Below, in pieces: positions 56,807-64,000 of a stretch of DNA of 64,000 nucleotides. The stretch is from Adenophora triphylla var. japonica. Lineage: Eukaryota > Streptophyta > Magnoliopsida > Asterales > Campanulaceae. How positions within the stretch are numbered: position 1 is the first letter of the stretch; every line of letters starts with the position of its first letter. The position numbers and the translations under genes are program-made. The stretch lies in NCBI GenBank assembly GCA_022495995.1, contig JAFEMH010001470.1, positions 372,001 through 436,000 on the forward strand, read 5' to 3'. A model generated the notes under the pieces. The model saw nothing but the letters and a program-made list of their open reading frames with translations, searched no databases and was not told where the DNA came from.

Positions 56807-57344
56807 CATTATTTAAAGCGAAATTTCTTAAATATCGAATTGAGATAATGTCAAAGTTTTACTTTCATTACAATTTTTAGGCATCAAAATTTAGATTGTA
56901 ATGATCATTGTTATATGTTAAGACATGAACATATTATTTGGGGTGAGCCTCCGGCCTCTATATATAGTGTTATCTCAATTTTAAAATAAATGCAATTGAT
57001 TTTGTCGTTGCTAAAAAAAAAGGAGGTTTTTTGTTGGTGTTATTAAAAAAATATCGGATCGAATCACAATCACCCACCCCTAGTTATTTTACCCTCGAGC
57101 TCAAAATTGAAAAAAAAAAAGCTCTAGAAAATGCATACGAAATCTTGAATTCGTATGCATTTTCTAGTGTCAATCGGTCAACCTAAGGGCCACTAAATAT
57201 TCACTTCCGTACAGTCAATCTATTTACTAACCAAATTCCCTCACCTGAATCACTAGCTTTCATCTCACATCTATTATTATGATTAGTGCCGCAGTGTCTG
57301 TTATACCTAATCCATATTTGGACCCTAAACTTCATGGTACAATT
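56807..57344. other. Gene-free stretch with a perfect hairpin
   Basis: No gene. 57124-57141 and 57150-57167 are a perfect 18-bp inverted repeat (CTAGAAAATGCATACGAA) with an 8-base loop. Confidence 0.6.
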
Positions 57345-57360
57345 ACAATGTACACATTTT

Positions 57361-57470
57361 TTTAAACGATGTTTATGCCAGATGGCGAGAAAAAGGATCG
57401 AACCCTGACCCTCACAGAGAATGAGGCTTGACTTTATCACTGAGCCACTCTTTTGAGGACACAATGTACA
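57361..57470 (-). mobile_element. tRNA-derived SINE 1
   Basis: On the minus strand an A-box-like AGTGGCTCAGTGAT and a B-box GGGTTCGATCC are spaced as in a tRNA-derived head, and the element ends in an A-rich tail. It is flanked by a perfect 16-bp target duplication ACAATGTACACATTTT (57345-57360, 57471-57486). It does not fold as a functional tRNA. Confidence 0.8.
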
Positions 57471-57714
57471 CATTTTAAAATCGATATTAACTTATTGTAC
57501 ACATTTTAGTTTTGGGACGGGTATGACTTATAGTATGTCACAATTTTCGAATTAGTGTAGCAGAATTCAATCAAACAGATAAACTTATTAGTGGAGTTGG
57601 AATAGCCAATTCCTAAAATAATCAATAATTTAGTACAATTAGTCCATGAGTTAGTAAACCAAGTTTTTCTCATACCTCATGTCACTCCACTATTTTCTTC
57701 AATTCAAATATTTC

Positions 57715-57720
57715 TATAAA
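57715..57720 (+). promoter_or_regulatory. TATA box of the CASP gene
   Basis: TATAAA 91 bases before the start codon, followed by a pyrimidine/A-rich leader. Good position for a plant core promoter. Confidence 0.65.
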
Positions 57721-57805
57721 TGCATGCTAGCTCCTCGTATCCATTCAACAATTTCCTCAACCAAATCAAGAAATAAGTAGAAAGTAATCCAAAAGAACTG
57801 AGAAA

Positions 57806-58653
57806 ATGAAGGGAGAATCACTCGAATCGGGAAAAAATTCAAAGGTTCCATCCCCTCCCGGGATCAATCGAGGCCTTTCCATTCTAGACTTCATTCTCCG
57901 TATCATAGCAGTCGTTGGCACGTTAGGAAGTGCAGTTGCCATGGGAACAACTGATCAAACCCTCCCATTCTTCACTCAGTTCTTGCGTTTCAATGCTCAA
58001 TACGACGATTTCCCCTCCTTCTCGTATGATGTCCCCACCCCACCCCCACACTATTTTTGCATACTCAATGTTCAATATTTTTAGTTAACTTTATATTTTT
58101 CTATCAAACAGGCTGTTTGTGATCGTGAACTCTATAGTATGCGCGTACGTTGCACTGTCCATCCCACTCTCCATCTATCACATTATCAGAAGCAAAGCAA
58201 AAGGCACCCGAATCATCTTGATTATCTTTGATACCGTAAGTAAAATCATCTTCGTCATTCTATTTTCGCATTCTGCTTTTCACTAAACCCCACACACTAT
58301 CGGATCTCTTGTAGCACTAGATTAGTAAACTTGTGCATGCTCAACATTGTATATGTCCTTCTGTGGACCCCACACATAATGACATCTTTTCTAAAATGTG
58401 ATATCAAATGCTAACATTTTGAACCTATTATGTGAAGGTGATGCTGGGACTTCTTACTGCTGCAGCATCTGCAGCTGCAGCCATTGTCTATTTGGCACAT
58501 AAAGGAAATGCGTCCGCCAATTGGTTATCAGTTTGTCAACAATTTAACGACTTCTGTGAACGCGTCTCAGGATCTTTGATTGGATCGTATGCTGCAGTCC
58601 TCGTCTTCGTTCTTCTAATCTTTATGTCTGCCGTCGCACTATCAAGGCGCTAA
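57806..58653 (+). CDS. CASP: Casparian strip membrane domain protein (CASP), three exons
   Basis: Exons 57806-58023, 58112-58235 and 58438-58653 with GT/AG introns join to 185 codons, normal length. Four membrane segments are visible: residues about 24-48, 78-100, 111-135 and 158-180. The first extracellular loop has [21 protein letters not shown], close to the loop signature that separates true CASPs from CASP-like proteins (shown as TLPFFTQF and QYDDFPSF blocks). The second loop has [20 protein letters not shown] with its paired cysteines. Known: CASPs assemble a plasma-membrane scaffold in the root endodermis and recruit the lignin-polymerising machinery of the Casparian strip. The ORF at 58024-58084 past exon 1 is intron. 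It is convergent with PNSL2, 342 bp apart. Exon boundaries are consensus-based. Confidence 0.93.
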
Positions 58654-58945
58654 AAATAAAATCCATGTCATTTCATGCCTATGTTTTAAGCTTTGGTTTC
58701 ATACTTGATTTGTGATTGTAACTTTATGAGTGCTTTTAATTTTCATCTACTCTGTATTTACTTGTATCTTTTACAAACTTCGACAAGGGTATAAATGTAA
58801 AATACCAAATCGTCGCGTTTTTATCATTTTTCAAGCTCAATATTTATACAGTACAATCATGTAAAACATTCCCAGTGTTATGACACTGCTATACATAACC
58901 AAGATCTTCATCTCCTATCAATAATTGATAAGTTTTAAGCTAGCA

Positions 58946-59061
58946 GTAACACGAGCTCATCAGACATCAATGTCGTCTCCCAGTACGAATACGATTCATA
59001 GCAATAACACGAGCTCATCAATTGACTTCAATGTCTTCTCGTAGTATAAATACGATTCATA
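58946..59061 (-). repeat. Tandem duplication at the 3' end of PNSL2
   Basis: Inner copy about 59004-59061 (coding end) and outer copy about 58946-59000 (after the stop). Both contain TATGAATCGTATT, GACATTGA and GATGAGCTCGTGTTA. The stop codon TGA of the gene is formed at the junction of the two copies. Confidence 0.88.
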
Positions 59062-59711
59062 TATCTTTGGCGTACGAACATAATTATCAAGCTGTAACAA
59101 GAGGAATCACGTGTCAATCTAACGTTAAAATGCAATATTTTGTTACCAATAATGCAGATTTATTAAAATAAAAAGTGCGGTAAACAATAGGTTAAAATGA
59201 TTTAAATGTGACATACCTCGGACAAGTTATCGACCAATTCATTGGCAGTTTTAACGTACGACTTTTTCCTTCCTTCTGGAATTGTTGACATGGCATTGGT
59301 CATGTCCTTAGAAAGATAGGCCATTTTTAGCCTAACGTAGAACAAAACATACCTCCAAGACTTGGTTTCTAGCATGTTCCTAATACTATGTAGACCTTCT
59401 GCCGTCTGCCGGATTCTTGCAGCGGCATCTTCCGGCGATAAATCCGGTTGGAAAAACCGTTCGAGTAAAAATGACCTTGTGCCCCACTTTTGGGATTCGG
59501 CTAGGACTAGTGGTGTGACATTCAGTACTCCTAGTAACGATATTGATGTGGTGGTTAAAAGTGTTGTCACGATATTCCGGCGGGTGGGTTGGGTTTCTTC
59601 GCCGGAGAATGTGGCTCGGATTATGGATGGTGGGCGGCGGTGGCGGTTGTGGTGGTGGGAGGTGGTGAGTTTGGGTTGACATAGGGTTGTGGGGTTTGTA
59701 AGTGTGACCAT
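58996..59711 (-). CDS. PNSL2: Photosynthetic NDH subunit of lumenal location, PsbQ-like (PNSL2)
   Basis: Exon 1 59711-59217 (165 codons, donor GTATGT) and exon 2 59091-58996 (31 codons and stop, acceptor TTACAG) give 196 residues. Residues 1-45 are a chloroplast transit region. RRNIVTTLL followed by a hydrophobic stretch to LAES is a twin-arginine lumen signal. The mature part has KWGTRSF, LSPEDAAARIRQTAEGL and SWRYVLFYVRLKMAYLSKD, then YVRTPKIYESYLYYEKTLKS, as in PsbQ-like four-helix proteins. Known: PNSL proteins form lumenal subcomplex L of chloroplast NDH, which supports cyclic electron flow around photosystem I. PNSL3 is the alternative, but length and sequence fit PNSL2 better. The end of exon 2 is tandemly duplicated in the 3'UTR. 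Confidence 0.88.
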
Positions 59712-60027
59712 GGTGTAGGTTATATGAGGAAATGAGGAAATGACAATTTAGTGAGGTTTGGGGAAGGGAGCTTAATGGAGGGGAAGTATTCGGGCAGGCT
59801 TTTAAGCTGCCCTTGTGCTGCCCGGTAATCTAACATGGACCTTTGATTTTTGTGACATGGAATTCATTATCTTCTTGTGAGAGAAAAACTTAGGTTGGGT
59901 TGGGCTCTTGCTCAAAATGAACTCGGGTCAAAATGGGCTCGTTAGTCGAAGACAAAGTGGGCCAATGATAAGCCCATTTCTTACGGGCTAGTCTCTACAA
60001 TTGTGGGCCTATGGTTAAACTATTTAG
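59712..60027. other. Upstream region of PNSL2
   Basis: No further gene. GGGCAGGCTTTTAAGCTGCCC near 59791-59812 is an interrupted palindrome. No convincing TATA box for PNSL2 was found. Confidence 0.5.
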
Positions 60028-60585
60028 TGGAGGTGGCCAAATCAGCCCCAAGCCCGCCCGTCGAAAGGCTGTGCGTGCAGCCCCGTGGGCTCGGATCATG
60101 TGTATGTTTTGTTTGTTTGGGCCTAAGGTTGGCCCATAGACCGTTAAACCCAAGGTTCTAAAAAGCGCTAGGCGAATGCTAGGCGGCGGAGCCGGGTCTG
60201 ACGCCTAGGCGGAGACTAGTCGGGGATTATTCGGGACCTAGGCGAGACTTAAAACTAGGCGTTGGAGAGGTCAGCGCGGGCGCGCCAGCGCCCAGCGGTC
60301 TTTTAACACCGTTAAACTCATCCATCAACCCACACTTTTTAAGAAATAAAGCACAAAATGACAAAAATGCCCTTGGAATAGGCTTTTCTGGACTATTACA
60401 TGAGCATTTTCGTAATTCAGAAATTGAATAAAAAGAATTGGATTCTGGTAACGGATCGGTCAAGACCCGAAGCCCGCCGGATGGACCGAGCATGCCTCCT
60501 GGCCAGGACAAGCTTAAAACCTGGGAGGCACGCCTCAAACGGGCAAGACTGGGCCTACTGGGCATACCCGCTGATGGCATCTCAA
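60028..60585. mobile_element. Non-autonomous hAT element containing a MITE
   Basis: Left end TGGAGGTGGCCAAATCAGCC and right end (reverse complement) TTGAGATGCCATCAGCGG are related inverted repeats, and 8-bp flanks CTATTTAG and CTCTTTAG match at 7 of 8. The left end is close to that of the large hAT element at 36009. The interior is GC-rich with GCCCG words and holds the MITE 60150-60307. Confidence 0.7.
60150..60307. mobile_element. MITE with CTAGGCG repeats, copy 2
   Basis: 158 bp, start CCAAGGTTCTAAAAAGCGC, end GGTCTTTTAACA, flanked by a perfect 10-bp duplication ACCGTTAAAC (60140-60149, 60308-60317). The left 110 bp is nearly identical to copy 1 at 5797; the right part differs. Confidence 0.82.
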
Positions 60586-60800
60586 CTCTTTAGTCTTTTT
60601 CAACACTCTTTACTCTTGTTTGAACCCAATAGGAAAAAACAATCATAAAAATAGCAAACGATTCCTTTTTAATACAAGAAAATTTATGAAACCAGGAGAA
60701 AATATCCTGAACACCCTTTTTTTTTTAATTTAATAAATGTATTGAATAGTCCATAAACCTGAATGGAGATTGATTATGATAAGTGTAGTTTACCAAAAGA

Positions 60801-60989
60801 AAGAGCTTTAGATCTAGTGATATTTGATGTTTCCGTAAACGTAAAGACTTTCTTATAGGAAAGACTTGAGTTCAAAATCCACAAGTCTTATAAAGATAAA
60901 TTGTATTTCTGCTTTAAACATATGCTAACCTATTTATTAATCAATTAATGTAGTATAAGTGATATTTTATCTATCATTAAAAAAAAAAA
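60801..60989 (+). mobile_element. tRNA-derived SINE 2
   Basis: A 5' head with TAGATCTAGTGATA (A-box-like) and GAGTTCAAAATCC (B-box-like), a 3' end in a run of 11 A, and flanks TACCAAAAGA / TACCAAACGA (60791-60800, 60990-60999) matching at 9 of 10. Confidence 0.7.
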
Positions 60990-61149
60990 TACCAAACGAT
61001 TCATTTTCTAGACTTGAAAGACAAATGATTTATAATAAAAGTTAACAGATTGCTATGCCATCCCATTTTTAATTTTTGTTAAAGACAAATGTGAGCTCGA
61101 TTTGGAGATGCCGGAACGATTATTTTTATTTACTAACCACATCAAAGAG

Positions 61150-61990
61150 GAGAGATCCTTAATTTGAATTTGTTCAAAAAATATTCATACTATCAGTCCG
61201 CACCTTTTATATTTTATATCGGGCCCAAAACTCGATCTGGTAAAAATGACAACTATGACGTGGTATATTCAATACCACGGGCACCTATACCGATAGAGTA
61301 AAGACCGCGATCATAAGAACCGCCAACAAAATGACCGCGTCAACCATGATCGTGATATCCAAAAACGCATCAACTATGTTGACCGCGATATAATGCTAGA
61401 TTCCCGGTTATTCTACTAGACTCCCCGTTAAAGTCAAAGCTATTGAGACAAATGTCTGTACCTACACTGACATCAAGAGCCGACTTATCCCCATCACATT
61501 AAATGGTGTCTACAATGCGCGTAAGGCGCCGCACCAACTAGCTCATGTTTCCTCTGTCCTTATCCAATCAAATACGTTCCTCTGCAGTAAATCTTACTTT
61601 ATTATACGAGTTCACCAGACGCGGACACGTGTCAAAGATCAAAAGACAAAAATATCATATAGGGCTGATATCATCAATAACACTCTCTTACTATATATAT
61701 CAACCATTGTCCCCATGGATAAGGTAAGTAGAAAAATAACCATTGTAAGCCACATTATCTAAACCCTAGCACACAACTCACTAATACATTTCAAGTCTTA
61801 CTATCAGTTATAAATCCTCAGAGATCTTACTATCACGCCCAAGAGTCTGAGTTGGATTAAACTACGACTTGATCTCTAACGGTGATTCTTATATTTGTTG
61901 TGTTATAGGTACGATTTTCACATACAAGCTATATATCCTATACAGTGAGACCCCGACCGAAAGTCGTGGCGTCATCATAACCAAATCAAG
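61150..61990 (+). mobile_element. Possible LTR remnant
   Basis: Ordered features of a Tat-like LTR: repeated GACCGCGAT/ACCGCGTC words, a TATATATAT box near 61693, then CTAAACCCTAGCACACAACTC and CTTACTATCACGCC. No matching second LTR and no firm ends in the window. Confidence 0.3.
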
Positions 61991-61994
61991 AATT

Positions 61995-62830
61995 AGGGGC
62001 GTAGGGTTCAAATCGCGTTTTGAGACCAATCGAAACAAATCATACAGTTTGGTTCTGTTTTCAAGTATGAATGGTTCGGTTCGGTATCAAAAATTAGCAA
62101 ACAACATTATTCGGTTTGATTTGTGGTCTGACCCTCCTATACCAAATCAAATCAAATCGCGGTTGGAGACCATAAGACCGAACCACCAAAACGAACCATC
62201 AAACCAAACCACAAATCAACAGATCGAAACACTAGACTAAACCACCATATCGCATACATTAACTTCATGTATTTGTATATTGATTAATATTTATCGTTAG
62301 ATCAATACAACAATTTACATTACATAGACTAATTATAACTCTCGTTTTGTATTTTATTCAATATTAATTTTATCTTTGTTTTCTTCATTATGACACATAA
62401 ATAACCATGTTTTCTCATGGTCGATATTTTATAGTGTGTTTTTTTCATTCGTCTCTCTTTTACTCTATTATCTCATTTCCTCCAACTTTCATCTTAAACA
62501 CGCACGTCTCTCGCTCTTTCTGCGTGATTACGAAAAATTTAAAACAAATCTAATAATGAGTTGCTATCTGAATCATGGTATGAACCGTATTCTAAAACAT
62601 GTTTTGAACCACGATCTGTATTGCGGTATGAACCACGGTTTAGACCGCGATTTGAACCACAGAACAGCGATTTGAATCAAATCGAACCAAATCAAACCAT
62701 AGCAGTTTGGTTTAGTTCAGTTTGAATTTTTCATGATTAAATTCGATTTGATCAGAATTTTTTTTCAAATCAATAACTTGTCGTTTGGTTTGTAAATTGG
62801 TTTAAATCGAACTTTAACCATTTACACCGA
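61995..62830. mobile_element. Possible non-autonomous hAT-like element
   Basis: Dense repeats of GGTTTGGTT, AAACCA and GAACCAC words on both strands, as in subterminal regions of plant hAT elements. The left boundary TAGGGGCGTAGGGTTCAAAT and right boundary (reverse complement GGTGTAAATGGTTAAAG) are only loosely similar, and no target duplication was found. Confidence 0.35.
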
Positions 62831-63135
62831 GAAGAGTGATTGAAATAAGAAAGGAAATAGAAAAGCAATTGTACAATGACTCTTTTACCCTTGAGCTGCC
62901 GTCTCATACAGTTCGCCAACGCCGAAAGCAACTCTTTACGAACCCTTTTATTCAAACCTTTGCATTTTGATGAATTTCAACCTCTCAATCCTTTCTCTTT
63001 TCCTCCCCCAATCTCAAGCACCCATCTTAATAGTTACTACATATCATCTCTTTCTTGATTTTCAATTTTTTTTTTTTTAATTTCTTACGAACAATTTGAT
63101 TTTATTATTCATAAATAAATTCTTGAATTTCTGCA

Positions 63136-63492
63136 ATGGCAAAACCCGACCTTTTTGATCTTGAAAAACATTTTTCTTTCTATGGAGCATACCATAGCAA
63201 CCCAATCAATGTAGCCATACATATGCTCTTTGTTTGGCCAATCTTTTTCTCTGCGATTTTTCTCCTCAACTACACTCCATCTCTATTCAATCTTCCCCAT
63301 ATCCAGTTTTCCTTATTCGGGATTAATATTACCCTGATTTTGAATATTGGATTCTTGGTTACGTTAATCTATTCTGTATTTTATCTATGCTTTGATTGGA
63401 AAGCTGGTTCCTTGGCTGCCTTTCTTTGTTTTCTGTCTTGGATTGCTAGCAGCTATTTTGCCACTCAAATCGAGTTTTCGCTGGCCTGGATG
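63136..63492 (+). CDS. DUF962/Mpo1-like membrane protein, first exon (gene continues past the window)
   Basis: 119 codons from ATG at 63136 to a GT donor at 63493. LFDLEKHFSFYGAYHSNPINVAIHM at residues 6-30 (given as LEKHFSFYGAYHSNPIN) is the hallmark start of the YGL010w/Mpo1 family, including the conserved His and HSNPIN. Three to four hydrophobic segments follow (residues about 27-45, 60-82, 90-108). Known: yeast Mpo1 is an ER Fe(2+)-dependent dioxygenase that alpha-oxidises 2-hydroxy fatty acids from phytosphingosine; plant homologues are implicated in sphingolipid breakdown and stress responses. The remaining exons, with further conserved His, are not visible before 64000. The T-rich tract at 63067-63080 lies in the 5'UTR or just before it. 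Confidence 0.88.
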
Positions 63493-64000
63493 GTAACATT
63501 TTGATTGTGTTCTTGCTCATTTAAGTATTTCGTGATTTGGGTTTTTCTTAATTACTGAAATGAATGATTTCTTGAGCTAGTTTTATGGTATACCTAATGA
63601 AAACTATGGATTGCTTAGGGAAAAAAAAAAAAAAATCTTTTGTAGATGTAACTGGAAGTTATCAGGTTGACATATTCATTGTTCTGGTGATATAGATTAA
63701 TCAAAATTAGGCTTTCGTATGTAATAAATTCTGTTCTACTTCCCCCGTGCCATAACCAACGTGCTTTCCTTTTTGATCCGTCCAGAAAATTAATGTCGCT
63801 TTTCTAAATGTGTAAAAAGTCTTTGTACAATTTACTTTGGTACAAGCCAGTTTGACAAGTCAAACTACAACACTTGATATTATGTGATGGAGTGGAGGGG
63901 ATAGTTGAGTTGATTTATGATCAATTTATGTTCCACAAAGATTTTTTTTATTTTTTTTGTTTCCTGTGTTACTATTAGAATGCAGCTTCATCTGCAATTT
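63493..64000 (+). other. First intron (probable) of the Mpo1-like gene
   Basis: No exon matching the family's next block (an AWKVVL...QFIGHG-type segment) was recognised in the remaining 508 bases, so the intron probably runs off the window. An ACTATTAG near 63980 could be an acceptor, but the codons after it do not fit the family. Confidence 0.5.

Noticed and set aside
57361..57470. Functional tRNA gene
   Set aside because: Only the box-A/box-B head is tRNA-like. The anticodon arm and acceptor pairing are lacking, and the target duplications and A-rich tail show a SINE.
58024..58084. Reading exon 1 of CASP through to the stop at 58084
   Set aside because: The downstream codons do not fit the family, while a GT donor at 58024 and exon 2 at 58112 restore the conserved protein.

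Overview
This window is nuclear DNA of a flowering plant, most likely a eudicot. The evidence is a MIR169 hairpin, three intron-containing plant genes (a Casparian-strip membrane protein, the chloroplast NDH subunit PNSL2, and a DUF962/Mpo1-like protein) and a dense set of plant transposons: Tat and Tekay Ty3/gypsy, Ty1/copia, hAT, Stowaway MITEs, Mutator-type MITEs, SINEs and Helitron-like ends. No CRISPR, operon or bacterial signal is present. I cannot name the species from the sequence alone.

Layout. 1-6.6 kb is AT-rich and holds one RNA gene, MIR169 (mature strand 1865-1885, star strand 2227-2247), then microsatellites, a perfect AT hairpin, an LTR-like remnant and two MITEs. 6.64-33.06 kb is a nested block: two Stowaway MITEs lying side by side have each been split by a different Tat-type Ty3/gypsy element (6674-20928, TSD GACTT; 21182-32897, T-run TSD). 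Both elements have a ruined or deleted pol but carry a large multi-exon gene on the antisense strand. The second one has also received a non-autonomous hAT element (25893-26766, TSD CTCCTCGG) and a 1.5-kb solo LTR (28406-29942, TSD ACGGT), the latter inside the antisense gene. 33-36 kb holds a G-rich minisatellite within a probable MITE and a 51-bp AT-rich array. 36009-48785 is a hAT transposon with an 8-bp TSD (CCTTGAAC); its BED zinc-finger exon is split by an 8.9-kb Tekay-like chromovirus (38626-47567, TSD ATTAA). 49583-56221 is a Ty1/copia element with LTRs that look identical by eye (TSD AAATA), next to two nested Stowaway MITEs.

The genic part is 57.3-64 kb: a tRNA-derived SINE, a three-exon CASP gene (57806-58653, +), a two-exon PNSL2 gene (58996-59711, -) convergent with it, a small hAT element with a MITE inside it, a second SINE, repeat remnants, and the first exon of an Mpo1-like gene (63136-63492, +) that runs off the window.

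The host genes are unrelated in function: root endodermis barrier, thylakoid NDH complex, ER lipid metabolism, and post-transcriptional control of NF-YA factors by miR169. The most unusual signals are the preserved antisense genes in two neighbouring, otherwise defective Tat elements; clusters of GC-rich palindromes in two unrelated LTRs; and a short tandem duplication that has rewritten the 3' end of PNSL2.
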